This document shows, piece by piece, positions 51,120-60,126 of a stretch of 64,000 nucleotides of DNA (position 1 is the stretch's first letter; the number at the start of each line of letters is the position of its first letter). The DNA lies in contig CAVXME010000001.1 of assembly GCA_963762965.1 (NCBI GenBank), positions 2,108,001 through 2,172,000 of the forward strand. Reading direction: 5' to 3'. The notes beneath the pieces are model-generated. The model had not been told where the DNA came from and made no database searches. It worked only from the letters and a program-made list of their open reading frames with translations. The translations under genes were made by a program, and so were the position numbers. Origin of the DNA: DATBAX01 sp963762965 (GTDB taxonomy: Bacteria > Acidobacteriota > Terriglobia > Terriglobales > Acidobacteriaceae).

Positions 51120-51890
51120 ATGAAACGTCTTCTGATGATGGGATGGCTGTTGTTTTTGACCGGGTGCGGCGGTTCCAGCTTATCCACAACCACCACGACG
51201 ACTCCGGTTCCTCAGATCGCCGGCGCCTGGGAAATCACAGCCACCTCTGAGCAGCAGCCGGGCTACTCCACTTTGATTGAGAGCAACCTGCAAGAAGCGA
51301 CTGCATCCGGCACGGGCACGATCACGGCCACCGGCGCCGACCAGCTGGTCCTGATTGGACAGCATCCCGCAGGCGGGCTGTTTTTCGGGGGACTCTGTCC
51401 GGGCGCCACCACGGAAAACTTGACCGGCACCCTCTCAACCTACGACGATTTGTCCTTGACCCTCACCGAAGGCGCTGCGATTTACACCCTTGCCGGTACG
51501 GTGAACACCAGTGGGAAATCCATGACCGGAACCTACACATTTTCCAGCGGCAGTTGCCCGGACAGCGGCACCTTCGCCGGCATCCAGGTATCCGCGTTGG
51601 CGGGCACCTACACGGGAACTTTGAATTTCACCAACGGTAATCAGGACTCTGCCACCGCAATCCTGACCGAGGGAGTGCCCAGCAGCTTTACCGTCGCCCT
51701 CACTCTGACCGGCGCCGACAACACCACCGTCACGCTGACCGGCTTCGTGGTGGGAAATGTCTTTTCCGTGCAAGGCACACTGGATGGCCAGGCCGTCAGC
51801 TATTACGGCTACTATGACTTCAGCGAAAAAGACCTATACATGGTGGACGCCACCAGCGACACCCCGATCGGAACGTTGTTCGCACAATAG
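51120..51890 (+). CDS. Lipoprotein with repeated beta-strand units, unknown function
   Basis: A 256-residue protein with a lipoprotein signal (LLFLTGCGGSS; lipidated Cys17) and a Thr-rich linker. The mature part consists of repeated segments such as TGTITATGADQLVLIG, NLTGTLSTYDDLSLTLTEGAAIYTLAGTVNTSGKSMTGTYTF and AGTYTGTLNFTNGNQDSATAILTEG, suggesting a beta-sandwich or barrel. Many acidobacterial lipoproteins of this type are known only from sequence. It starts 6 bases after a GGGAGAGG ribosome site. tRNA-Sec lies 27 bases beyond its end. Confidence 0.8.
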   Translation: MKRLLMMGWLLFLTGCGGSSLSTTTTTTPVPQIAGAWEITATSEQQPGYSTLIESNLQEATASGTGTITATGADQLVLIGQHPAGGLFFGGLCPGATTENLTGTLSTYDDLSLTLTEGAAIYTLAGTVNTSGKSMTGTYTFSSGSCPDSGTFAGIQVSALAGTYTGTLNFTNGNQDSATAILTEGVPSSFTVALTLTGADNTTVTLTGFVVGNVFSVQGTLDGQAVSYYGYYDFSEKDLYMVDATSDTPIGTLFAQ

Positions 51891-51917
51891 AACAGGCCAG
51901 CCGTCCTTTGAATTTCT

Positions 51918-52015
51918 GGAAGCGCATGGGTTCCGGTGAATCTCCCGGTCTTCAAAACCGGCGGACGGCGGGTCACCCCGTCGTCGGTGGGTTCGACTCC
52001 CACTCGCTTCCGCCA
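51918..52015 (+). tRNA. selC: tRNA-Sec (TCA), selenocysteine tRNA
   Basis: A 98-nt tRNA with all tRNA-Sec features. The acceptor is GGAAGCG/CGCTTCC with discriminator G and encoded GCCA. The D-arm is 6 bp around CGGT (GGGTTC/GAATCT). The anticodon stem CCGGT/ACCGG has loop CTTCAAA, giving anticodon TCA, which reads UGA. The variable arm of about 9 bp is very long (GACGGCGGG/CCCGTCGTC). The T-arm is GTGGG/CCCAC. The layout matches E. coli selC closely. No selA, selB or selD gene lies in the window. Confidence 0.96.
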
Positions 52016-52039
52016 AGCCAGCCTTGATCGCTCAAGGCC

Positions 52040-55000
52040 CTAATCCACATGTTCTCCCTGTTCGGCAAAGCCCAGTTCTGGCGGAGGCAGGCGGTCGTTC
52101 TTTCTGGCCCAGAAGACGTAGAGGGTGGGCAGCATGATCACGCTGATGAAGAGTTCAACGATTAAGCCGCCGACAATCACGATGGCGAAGGGCCGCTGCG
52201 AGTCGGAGCCGATGTCATGCGACAGGGCAGCCGGTAGAAGTCCCAAAGTGGCCACCAGCATGGTCATCATGATCGGGCGGAGGCGCAGCGATGCGCCTTC
52301 CTTGGCGGCCTGGCGCGGATTCATGCCACGGGTGCGCAGTTGGTTGATGTATTCCACCATGATGACTCCAATTTCGACCGAGACGCCGATGAGAGCCAGA
52401 AACCCCAGCCCCGATGACACCGAGAAATGCGTGCCGGTGATGAGCAGGCTGAGAAAGCCGCCAAGAGGAGACAGCCCGACCACCGCGAGAATAAGGCCCA
52501 CCCATTTCCAGGAGTCGAAAGCAGAATAAAGGATGAACGACATGAGCAGAAGCGTGATGGGCACGATCACGGCCAAACGCCGGTTGGCGCGCTGCTGGCT
52601 TTCGTATTCGCCGGTCCAGTCGAGGTGATAGCCTTCATCCAGACGCACTTTTTGTCCGACTTCCTCGATCGCCTGGCGTACGGTGCTGCCCAGGTCGCGT
52701 CCGCGGACGCTGTACTTGATGGCAACGTAGCGTGAATTTCCTTCGCGATAGATATTCGACGCGCCGTCTTCCAGTTTGATCTGACAGAGTTGTCCCAACG
52801 AAACCCGTTCGCCGGAAGGCGCGAGAATTCGGATATTGGCGATGTCTTCCACCGTCTTGCGGAACGGTTCTTCGTAGCGGACCGTCAGGTCGTAGCGTTG
52901 CTCGCCGATCAGGATTTGACTCACCGCTTTCCCGCCTACGGCGGTCTCCACCGCATCCTGCACGTCGCTCACGTTGATTCCGAAACGATCAGCCGCGACA
53001 CGGTCGACGATTAGATTCACATTAGGCTGGCCGCGCACCTGAAACGTTCCCAGATCTGCCACGCCTGGGATGTTGCTCATCACGGCCTGAATCTCGTTGG
53101 CCTTGGCTTCGAGGACTTTCAGATCAGACCCGAAGAGTTTCACAGCCAATTCGCCTTTGACGCCGCTGACGGCTTCCTCAACGTTGTCGGAAATCGGCTG
53201 GGAAAAATTCCAGTCCACGCCGGGAAATTTTTCCAGCTCTTTATCCATGGCGGCGATGAGGTCGTCTTTAGTTTTGTATTCTGATCGCCATTTCGAACGC
53301 GGCAGGAGATCCACAAAGAATTCCGTATTGTAGAAACCGCTGGCGTCGCTGCCGTCGTCAGGACGACCCACCTGGCTGACCACTTGAATGACCTCGGGAA
53401 AATCGGCCAGCACCAGACGGGCGCGGTTCGCGAGCGAAATCCCCGCCGAGGGGCCGGTGCTGGGCGCCAGCGTCCCGCGCACCCAGATCGCGCCTTCATC
53501 GAGGTGGGGCAGAAACTCAGAGCCGACGACCCCGCCGAAACCGAGGAACAACATCACCGCCAGTGCGAGTACACCCATTCCCAGCGTGAATTTCATGTGG
53601 TCGAAACACCAGTCGAGTTGGCGACTATAGCGTTCCTGCAACCAATGAAACACGGGATTGCGCCATTCTTTGATTTCGTCCTTGAACAAAAGAGTGCACA
53701 ACACCGGCGCAATCAAAAGCGCGAACAGCAATGCTCCCAGCAGGGCAAACGCAACGGTCCAAGCCATGGGACGGAACAGGCGCCCTTCCACCCGTTGGAG
53801 GGTGAAGATGGGAAGGTAGGAAACGATAATAATGATGCGGGCAAAAAAGACCGGCCTTTGCACCTCGTGGGCCGCAGTGCTGATCATCTCGATGAAGGTC
53901 TTCTTGCCTCGGCCGTACTCGGCGTGGCGCAGAATGTTTTCGATCATCACCACCGAGCCATCCACCACCATGCCGAAGTCCAGGGCGCCCAGGGAAAGCA
54001 GGTTGGCGGGGATGTGACTCAGGTCGAGCAGGATGGCCGCAAAGAGCAAAGCGAAGGGAATGGTGATGGTGACAATCAGCGCGCTGCGCGCATTGCCCAG
54101 GAAAAGAAACAGAATCAGCGTGACCAGTAAAACGCCGTCGGTGAGATTGCGCAGTACGGTCCGGGTGGTGTAGTGGACGAGGGCGCTGCGGTCGAGGTGC
54201 GGCACCAGTTTCACGCCGGCGGGCAGTTGGTGTTCATTTAGCTGTTTGATCTTCGCGTGAAGAGCGTCGAGCGTGGCGTCGGCCTCTGCGCCTTTTCGTA
54301 AAAGGACGATGCCCTCTACAACATCGTCATCATTGATGACAGTGCCATCTTCTTTGCGGATCGTCTTGCCGAGCTGTCCTAGGCGCACTTTGGGCGATTG
54401 CACGACTACGGCGAGATCGCGCACCCGCACCGGCGTCCCGTTCTGTACTTTTACGACCGTGGCGGCAATGTCGTCCGTGGTTTGCATCAGACCGACGGCG
54501 CGGACATTTAATGCTTGTTCGCCGCGCTCGATGAAGCCTCCACCGGCGTTCGTGTTGTTCGCCGCCAGAGCTTGCTCGACCTGGTTGAGCGACAAGCCGT
54601 AGGAAACCAGCTTGCCGGGATCGATCCGCACCTGATATTCGCGAGTGGGCCCGCCAAAGGGATTCACGTCCACCACGTTAGGAACTGACTTCAGCTGGTT
54701 GACCACGTACCAGTCGTTCAGCGTTTTCAACTCCATCACGTCATACTTCGGATTCGTGCTCTGGAGCGTGTAGAACATGATCTGCCCGGTGGGACTGTAA
54801 TCCGGGCCGAGCCCGGGATTCACTCCATTGGGCAACGTGGCGAGCTGCAACCGGTCGAGCACTTCCTGGCGGGCGTTGAAGGTGGTGGTCTCATCGTCGT
54901 AAAGGATGGTGATCACCGAGAGACCCGCCAGTGAGGTGGACCGCAGGTGGGTCATGTGAGCCACGCCGTTTAATGTGACTTCCAACGGGACCGTAACCTG

Positions 55001-55189
55001 CTGCTCGACTTCTTCCGCTGCATGACCGGGCCACTGGGTAATGACCTGCGCATAGGTGTCGGCGACGTCCGGGTAGGCCTCGATGGGCAGATTGTGGAAG
55101 GAAATGATTCCCCACACAAAGAGCACAACCGCGACGCTCAGCACCAGGATGCGATTGCGCAGAGCAAAGTCGATTAGAAAACGGATCAT
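52040..55189 (-). CDS. RND efflux permease, CusA/CzcA (heavy-metal) family
   Basis: A 1049-residue inner-membrane pump with 12 spans. The N-terminus IRFLIDFALRNRILVLSVAVVLFVWGIISFHNLPIEAYPDVADTYAQVITQWPGHAAEEVEQQVTVPLE is characteristic of heavy-metal RND pumps. The TM4 motif LGALDFGMVVDGSVVMIENILRH carries the conserved acidic residue of the proton relay, and the C-terminal half repeats the layout (GFLALIGVSVEIGVIMVEYINQLR). It pumps metal cations or other substrates from the periplasm through the TolC partner. Its start overlaps the adaptor stop by four bases. The gene is the last of tolC-like-adaptor-permease. Confidence 0.94.
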   Translation of the reverse strand: MIRFLIDFALRNRILVLSVAVVLFVWGIISFHNLPIEAYPDVADTYAQVITQWPGHAAEEVEQQVTVPLEVTLNGVAHMTHLRSTSLAGLSVITILYDDETTTFNARQEVLDRLQLATLPNGVNPGLGPDYSPTGQIMFYTLQSTNPKYDVMELKTLNDWYVVNQLKSVPNVVDVNPFGGPTREYQVRIDPGKLVSYGLSLNQVEQALAANNTNAGGGFIERGEQALNVRAVGLMQTTDDIAATVVKVQNGTPVRVRDLAVVVQSPKVRLGQLGKTIRKEDGTVINDDDVVEGIVLLRKGAEADATLDALHAKIKQLNEHQLPAGVKLVPHLDRSALVHYTTRTVLRNLTDGVLLVTLILFLFLGNARSALIVTITIPFALLFAAILLDLSHIPANLLSLGALDFGMVVDGSVVMIENILRHAEYGRGKKTFIEMISTAAHEVQRPVFFARIIIIVSYLPIFTLQRVEGRLFRPMAWTVAFALLGALLFALLIAPVLCTLLFKDEIKEWRNPVFHWLQERYSRQLDWCFDHMKFTLGMGVLALAVMLFLGFGGVVGSEFLPHLDEGAIWVRGTLAPSTGPSAGISLANRARLVLADFPEVIQVVSQVGRPDDGSDASGFYNTEFFVDLLPRSKWRSEYKTKDDLIAAMDKELEKFPGVDWNFSQPISDNVEEAVSGVKGELAVKLFGSDLKVLEAKANEIQAVMSNIPGVADLGTFQVRGQPNVNLIVDRVAADRFGINVSDVQDAVETAVGGKAVSQILIGEQRYDLTVRYEEPFRKTVEDIANIRILAPSGERVSLGQLCQIKLEDGASNIYREGNSRYVAIKYSVRGRDLGSTVRQAIEEVGQKVRLDEGYHLDWTGEYESQQRANRRLAVIVPITLLLMSFILYSAFDSWKWVGLILAVVGLSPLGGFLSLLITGTHFSVSSGLGFLALIGVSVEIGVIMVEYINQLRTRGMNPRQAAKEGASLRLRPIMMTMLVATLGLLPAALSHDIGSDSQRPFAIVIVGGLIVELFISVIMLPTLYVFWARKNDRLPPPELGFAEQGEHVD

Positions 55190-56190
55190 TTACTTTGCTC
55201 CGCGACCGCGACCGCCGAAGAGAATTCCAACGCGTTGGCCACAATTTGCTCTCCGGGCTTTAGTCCGTCCTGTATTTGCTGCATATCACTGGAGTTCTCT
55301 CCGCGCGTGCGCACTTCAACCCGGCGGAACTGTTGGGCGCCTTCTTTGCGGAATACCCAGTCCTTATCTTGCAAGCGTAAGACTGCGGTTGAAGGAACCA
55401 CGATGCGCGGCTGCAATTTGCGCGACCGGAAGGTGGCCACGGCAAACATGCCGGGACGCAACGAGCCATCGCGATTGGGCAACACGATGCGCACCTTGGC
55501 CGAGCGGGTGGCCGGGTCAAGGACACGGGAAATATCCGCAACCTTTCCGCGGTAGGACTTGTCCGGATAAGCATTCAACTTGATCTCCGCGGCGTCCCCG
55601 AGATGAACGTCTCCGAGATCGTTTTCATAAACGTCGCAAACGATCCACACCTGATTGAGATCGGCAATGGTGAAGAGGTTGGGACTGTTGTCGAGGCTCT
55701 TGATGCCTTCGAATCCAGAGATGTTTTGCTCGACGATGGTCCCGGAGACGGGAGCGCGAAGCTCGATCAACGAGCTGGGATGGGCCGGATCGCCGCCCAG
55801 CAGGCGGACATGCTGCTCTGCATTCTGCACGTCCAGACGGGCTTTCTCTTCCGTGTCATCAGCTTGCTGCAGGTCTTTTTCCGCGAGGGCGCCGTGCGAA
55901 TAGAGCAACTGTGCCCGGTCGAGGGACTTCTGTGCCAATCGCTCATCGGCGACTGCCTTTTGATAATCGGAAAATGCTCCGGCCAAATCGGAGCTCTGGA
56001 TGGCGAGCAATTCCTGTCCCTTATTTACGTAATCTCCCAAGCGCACTTTCAGTTCGACGACCCGTCCAGAGCCCTGGGAGGTCACGTGGATGGTGCTGTT
56101 GACATCAGGGGTCACGGTCCCATTGGCGTTCAACAGTGGTCGGCAGGTCGCGTGTCTCCACGGTGGCCAGTTTGAACAAGCTGGCATCAT
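55186..56190 (-). CDS. RND efflux periplasmic adaptor, main part (frameshifted from its N-terminus)
   Basis: About 315 residues from the frameshift point to the end; the nominal ATG at 56190 is probably spurious. It contains LNANGTVTPDVNSTIHVTSQGSGRVVELKVRLGDYVNKGQELLAIQSSDLAGAF (biotinyl-lipoyl-like domain), a coiled-coil hairpin (VADERLAQKSLDRAQLLYSHGALAEKDLQQADDTEEKARLDVQNAEQHVRLL), a beta-barrel region (VWIVCDVYENDLGDVHLGDAAEIKLNAYPDKSYRGKVADIS) and the membrane-proximal end. The matching signal peptide and first strand are in another frame at 56105-56332. The shift maps to about 56134, where one extra base would join the frames. The joined product would be about 381 residues, normal for CusB/CzcB-type adaptors. 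Confidence 0.85.
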   Translation of the reverse strand: MMPACSNWPPWRHATCRPLLNANGTVTPDVNSTIHVTSQGSGRVVELKVRLGDYVNKGQELLAIQSSDLAGAFSDYQKAVADERLAQKSLDRAQLLYSHGALAEKDLQQADDTEEKARLDVQNAEQHVRLLGGDPAHPSSLIELRAPVSGTIVEQNISGFEGIKSLDNSPNLFTIADLNQVWIVCDVYENDLGDVHLGDAAEIKLNAYPDKSYRGKVADISRVLDPATRSAKVRIVLPNRDGSLRPGMFAVATFRSRKLQPRIVVPSTAVLRLQDKDWVFRKEGAQQFRRVEVRTRGENSSDMQQIQDGLKPGEQIVANALEFSSAVAVAEQSK

Positions 56191-56332
56191 TCACGGTGTA
56201 AAGATTGGGATCGAGCGTGACCTCGGATTTGGTGGGAGCAGCTTTGGGATCGTTCGAGCAAGCCATACCCATGCCGACAATAAACAACACGCCGCAGATT
56301 GCGGCAGCACGAAGCAGTATCTTGTTTTTCAT
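56105..56332 (-). pseudogene. N-terminal fragment of the RND adaptor (lipoprotein signal), frame-shifted
   Basis: A 75-residue frame with a signal and lipobox (AAAICGVLFIVGMGMACSND; Cys25), ending just after the first part of the mature protein (VNDASLFKLATVETRDLPTT, then 9 unrelated residues to a stop). The reading continues in the frame of the adaptor body (VTPDVNSTIHV) if one base near 56134 is deleted. The fragment's ATG overlaps the upstream TolC-family stop by four bases (56329-56332), showing that this is the original adaptor start. Either a real mutation disables the pump or the shift is a sequence error. Confidence 0.8.
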
Positions 56333-57600
56333 TGCACCACCTCGCGGCCGACGGCCAGATTCAACTGGGCCGCAGCGGTTAAGTAAGAACCGACCAGATT
56401 TACATAGTTCAACTGCACGTTGCGGTACTCCGCCTGCGCGTTCAGGAAATCCAGCAGCGAAACCCCGCCATGCTGGTAGGAAAAAGTAATAGTGTCGCGC
56501 ACCCGCAGCGATTGCTGTAGATACTTGGCCTTGTAGGGCCTTAGCAGGATCAAATTGCTTTCCAGCGTGGCATAGCTGGAATCCACGTCGCTGAATACTT
56601 GCGCCTCGGTGGCGTCGCGCAGTCTTTGGCTACGCGCGATGTCGAGCTGCGTGCGGAGCTTCTCGCCCTGGTTGCGGTCGAAGATGCGCAGTGGAATATT
56701 GACACTGACCCCGGCAGTGTTCACGCCAAAGGGGTTATTGGTAGAGGAGTTGTGGGTATACCACGCGCTCCAGGTAGGATCGGTTGAGCCGTCGGCCAGC
56801 GCGAGTTTGTGGTCGGTTTGGGCTTTGTCCACGGCTTCGGCGGCGGCTTTCAAGTCCGGCCGTGAGTCCAGAGCAATTTTACGGAACTCGTCCCGCGGCA
56901 TCAGCTGGTCGTTGAAATCGTAGGAGCCGGTCACATCAAACTGATCCAAAGGAGTTCGTGAATTGAGCAGAGTGAGCAGCTGAATTTTTGCGGTTTCCAG
57001 GTTCTCTTCGGCCGCTTGCATATCGGATTCATATTGCACACGCTGTAGTTCCAGCCGGTCGAGATCAATCTGCGCGATGTCGCCGGCGCTGAAGCGATTT
57101 CTGCTCGTCTCCAGCACCTGGTCGTAGTAGGCCAGGTTGTCTTTGGCGAGTTGAAGCACGGCTTTCCCCTGGAGGATGGACACAAATGCGCTGCGCAAGT
57201 TGAAAAGCATGGTCCTCTCGATGTCGGCATGACTCGACTCGGCGATCAGGGTCGCCTTCTTCGCGCTTTCCAGGCGTAACTGACGCTTGTGCCGCCGTTC
57301 CTCCAGATAACTAATGCCGGGCGACTCAAAGGTCCCGGCGAATGGCCGCCAGATGCCGTGGTCAGGAGCGATTTGCGTGCCGTCGGCGGACAGAGTGAAG
57401 GTCGGATTGGGGCGCAGGTACGCGGTAATTTCCTCGGCTTTGGATTCGTCGATATTGAGCTTGTCGGCCAGGAGTGTTGGATTGCTCTGCTCGAACTGCG
57501 CCCGCACTTTTTCCCAAGTCCAGGGCTCCTGCGCAAAAGCGCTCAGCCCCAGCCCGAGCTGGAGAGAAAGTGCAAGCCAACGCAATGAGAGCTTCCGCAT
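56329..57600 (-). CDS. TolC family outer-membrane efflux protein (CusC/CzcC type)
   Basis: A 423-residue protein. ATG 57600 has GGAG 9 bases upstream and begins a signal peptide (RKLSLRWLALSLQLGLGLSAFAQ); an in-frame earlier start at 57645 is weaker. The mature protein has the two-fold TolC repeat of long helices: NPTLLADKLNIDESKAEEITAYLRPNPTFTLSADGTQ, SILQGKAVLQLAKDNLAYYDQVLETSRNRFSAGDIAQIDLDRLELQRVQYESDMQAAEENLETAKIQLLTLLNSR, and in the second half VSVNIPLRIFDRNQGEKLRTQLDIARSQRLRDATEAQVFSDVDSSYATL. It forms the outer-membrane channel of the RND pump. It is the first of the three pump genes, preceded by a small membrane protein gene. Confidence 0.94.
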   Translation of the reverse strand: MRKLSLRWLALSLQLGLGLSAFAQEPWTWEKVRAQFEQSNPTLLADKLNIDESKAEEITAYLRPNPTFTLSADGTQIAPDHGIWRPFAGTFESPGISYLEERRHKRQLRLESAKKATLIAESSHADIERTMLFNLRSAFVSILQGKAVLQLAKDNLAYYDQVLETSRNRFSAGDIAQIDLDRLELQRVQYESDMQAAEENLETAKIQLLTLLNSRTPLDQFDVTGSYDFNDQLMPRDEFRKIALDSRPDLKAAAEAVDKAQTDHKLALADGSTDPTWSAWYTHNSSTNNPFGVNTAGVSVNIPLRIFDRNQGEKLRTQLDIARSQRLRDATEAQVFSDVDSSYATLESNLILLRPYKAKYLQQSLRVRDTITFSYQHGGVSLLDFLNAQAEYRNVQLNYVNLVGSYLTAAAQLNLAVGREVVQ

Positions 57601-57719
57601 ACCACAACTCCGATGGTCCGTGATCGACGGGCGGCAACACGCCATGCCGCGAGTGCATGGGACGGTCTGAAATCTAAGATGATCGCGCCACGATTAAGGC
57701 TGCGACAGCGCCTGGGAAG

Positions 57720-58133
57720 TCAGGACGCAGGAGGGGGACGGCCGCCAGTCGTACTGGCGAAACCGGGATCGGGAAGAACCGGCACATAGGCCGAAGTCCG
57801 GTCAACCACTTCATTCTTAACCGTGAATGAAGCGGCATGGAGCAATTGCGCAGGCGGTCCGCCGGAATTGCCCAAAGTCGGGGAGCTGGGACTCGGCGAC
57901 AGTTTGGCCACGCGCTTGGAAGGACTGGATTCTTCAATCTCTGCACGGGTGGGGTGCAGGTCGTCGGTAGCAGAAATGATGGGAAACAACAATGCCAGCA
58001 CGCAGCTCAGAAGAACGAAGCATTGAGAGCGGCCACGCCGTCCCGCGGTCCGGGCAGACTTCTGATCACGCCGCCATATCATCACCGCAGGCAGCGCAAG
58101 CATTAGCCAGAACAGATTGAGTAACAATTCCAT
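57720..58133 (-). CDS. Small membrane protein upstream of the RND operon
   Basis: A 137-residue protein with two hydrophobic segments (LLNLFWLMLALPAVMIW and FVLLSCVLALLFPIISATDD) separated by a basic RRDQKSARTAGRRGRSQ loop. A Ser/Pro-rich segment (ESSPSKRVAKLSPSPSSPTLGNSGGPP) and a soluble tail follow. It is 119 bases upstream of the TolC-type gene in the same direction. It contains no metal-binding Cys or His cluster, so a sensory role for metals is not supported. Its function is unknown, but co-transcription with the efflux genes is likely. Confidence 0.68.
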   Translation of the reverse strand: MELLLNLFWLMLALPAVMIWRRDQKSARTAGRRGRSQCFVLLSCVLALLFPIISATDDLHPTRAEIEESSPSKRVAKLSPSPSSPTLGNSGGPPAQLLHAASFTVKNEVVDRTSAYVPVLPDPGFASTTGGRPPPAS

Positions 58134-58296
58134 CGCGCACTAGAATCCCCATCGGATGAGGGGAACTTTCAGCTAAGTTTCGCACGATGCCGGAGTCAAA
58201 TCAAATCGGAACTAGCCCTCCGGGTGACTTTCGTTTGAGGCCTCTTGCCGGGGAGACAAAGTAAAGGTAGACTCTTCGGAAATTTGGAGGTGCCCC

Positions 58297-58491
58297 GTGG
58301 AACGCTACCAGCCTCTTATCAATAAGACCCATGAAATCCAGATCCTGCATCTTCGTCAGGAACGAAAAACGGAGTCTCTGCGTCTGGACAACCTGAAGAA
58401 GGGGCTCCAGCAGCAACTAACCACAAGAGTGATTCATCGAGATACCGAAGCCGTCCCCCCGCACGCTATTGCTTCCGAGATGAAAGGGTAA
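58297..58491 (+). CDS. Possible small basic protein
   Basis: A 64-residue frame starting at GTG 58297, with a good GGAGG ribosome site 6 bases upstream (58286-58290). It is highly charged and predicted as one long helix (LRQERKTESLRLDNLKKGLQQQLTTR). No family is recognised. An antisense frame of similar length overlaps it, so coding is uncertain; the ribosome site is the main support. Confidence 0.4.
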   Translation: MERYQPLINKTHEIQILHLRQERKTESLRLDNLKKGLQQQLTTRVIHRDTEAVPPHAIASEMKG

Positions 58492-58584
58492 ATCCCACGC
58501 CCTTGGCGAGGCGGAAGTATTCAGTTCCTTGGAGAGTAGGCCGGAGGAATAGAGACCTTGGCTTGGCCTTCGGCACGCGAATTC

Positions 58585-59829
58585 CTAGGGCGTTCTTTTC
58601 CGCACCGCTACGAGCTGTGTTTCCACGGGAACGCCCCGAGCAATCTTCACCCGCAACAGGGCCTCGAATGGTTTCAAGTCGTCAGCTTTGGTAACGGAGA
58701 GACGGGACAACAGGTCGGCCACTGAGTTTTGCCGGGAAACGAATTCGACGGCACCTTGCGTGCCGAAAGTTGTGGTTCCGGCGAGGATCATAACCGAGCG
58801 GACCGGATTCAATCCTGGCGTCAAGGCGATGATTGCGTAGTCTTCGGTCAGAGGCGAGGTGGACGGACTCGCCACAACTGCGGCCGGTTCCCCCGGTTGA
58901 GGGTGCTCATTGACGATGGCCAGGTCACCGCTGCGGGGTCCGGAGGTGAGTCGCTGAAATACAAATTCCTGGCTTCCCGGAATATCCAGCAGGGTGAGGT
59001 TTTCCGATGGCGAACCTACGAAAATGAGGTCATTGTTTTGAGCATCATCCAAGGAGAACAGACTTCCACGCTTCACCCGAAGCCCCCGTCCGAGCAATCC
59101 AAAAACTTCGTCCAGATTGTGTACTGCCAGGACTTCACCCACGCCGGTATAGTGGTCCCAGATTAGGTCCCGCGAGTCCTGCCGGGGTTTGTAGTATCGC
59201 ATTCCCGTCTCCGGCCGGCCGATGAAAGCGGCATTGCTGAAAATGACCCAGGGCTCCTCAGGGCCCTTGACAAAGGGGTTCCAGAATACTCGAAGGCTGC
59301 CAGGAGCCGGTTGCCGTTCGCTGGTTTGGGCCGGATCGCCTGACCTGCGTGAAGCCGCTAGCGCCATGATGACCACCAGCGCTACTGCCAGAAAAACGGA
59401 TACCACCATGAAACCGAATCGCCACCTCGACGCGATGGATTGAGTCGAATCTCTCTCTGGTTCGGGTGGGAGGGCACTCGCATGGTTCCTGCCGTTTTGC
59501 GCGCGGTGATGGAAAGAAAGAACATAGGTGCCTTTCGGCAATTCCACCTGGATCGGGTCTTCCGCGCCTTCTGAGCCGTAGTATTCCGACAGTTTCGTGC
59601 GTAAGCGGCCTGCTTGCACGCGGATGGTCGAATCGACTTGCGGATCAAAATCGGCTGGACGCCCGAACACTTCGGTGGCAATCTGATATTCCTTCAGCGC
59701 CGACCCGGGGTGGTCCAGCGCATGATGAGCGAAGTATCGAAGCAGTTTGCACAGGGATTCCGACCCGTGGAGGCCGTGGCTGCTTACTATCTTGTCGATC
59801 TGCTTGAGGTACTGGTCCTTCTCGGACAT
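58585..59829 (-). CDS. Membrane-anchored winged-helix transcriptional regulator (CadC-like)
   Basis: A 414-residue protein. Residues about 10-110 form a winged-helix DNA-binding domain of the acidobacterial type (LCKLLRYFAHHALDHPGSALKEYQIATEVFGRPADFDPQVDSTIRVQAGRLRTKLSEYYGSEGAEDPIQVELPKGTYVLSF). One membrane span follows at about 137-158 (FGFMVVSVFLAVALVVIMALA). The rest is a periplasmic domain resembling neither an enzyme nor a known sensor (GSLRVFWNPFVKGPEEPWVIFSNAAFIGRPETGMRYYKP). It is divergent from the TonB receptor, 298 bases away. It probably senses an imported glycan or its product and controls the receptor. This type is often adjacent to such receptors in Acidobacteriota. Confidence 0.88.
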   Translation of the reverse strand: MSEKDQYLKQIDKIVSSHGLHGSESLCKLLRYFAHHALDHPGSALKEYQIATEVFGRPADFDPQVDSTIRVQAGRLRTKLSEYYGSEGAEDPIQVELPKGTYVLSFHHRAQNGRNHASALPPEPERDSTQSIASRWRFGFMVVSVFLAVALVVIMALAASRRSGDPAQTSERQPAPGSLRVFWNPFVKGPEEPWVIFSNAAFIGRPETGMRYYKPRQDSRDLIWDHYTGVGEVLAVHNLDEVFGLLGRGLRVKRGSLFSLDDAQNNDLIFVGSPSENLTLLDIPGSQEFVFQRLTSGPRSGDLAIVNEHPQPGEPAAVVASPSTSPLTEDYAIIALTPGLNPVRSVMILAGTTTFGTQGAVEFVSRQNSVADLLSRLSVTKADDLKPFEALLRVKIARGVPVETQLVAVRKRTP

Positions 59830-59849
59830 AACAACTTCTCTTTGACAAA

Positions 59850-59867
59850 TGTTACAACAAAGTAACA
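59850..59867. promoter_or_regulatory. Candidate operator TGTTAC-N6-GTAACA
   Basis: A perfect dyad (TGTTAC 59850-59855, GTAACA 59862-59867) lies 21 bases upstream of the regulator start in the divergent intergenic region. A third half-site, TGTAAC, is at 59904-59909. It would suit binding by a winged-helix dimer and could control both divergent genes. The spacing and repeated half-site are seen directly; the function is inferred. Confidence 0.45.
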
Positions 59868-60126
59868 GTCCTTTTAAACCACTGTAAAAGAAGCCTTTAT
59901 TTTTGTAACTGTATCAGACGGATTGAAACTTCCGCTACGACCTATCAACGTTTCAAACTCCGCGCGTTCACAATCTCCGCTTTCTCAAGAAGAGTGCCAT
60001 CGGCCCCTCCAGTGTCTGCCACAGAAACGGCTTACACAGGCGCTGGTCGAAGCTTGCACGAGCGATGTGACAACTGTCAAGACACGACCTCGAAACGTGA
60101 TAAAGGATAGAAAAGGAGTTTCCCCT

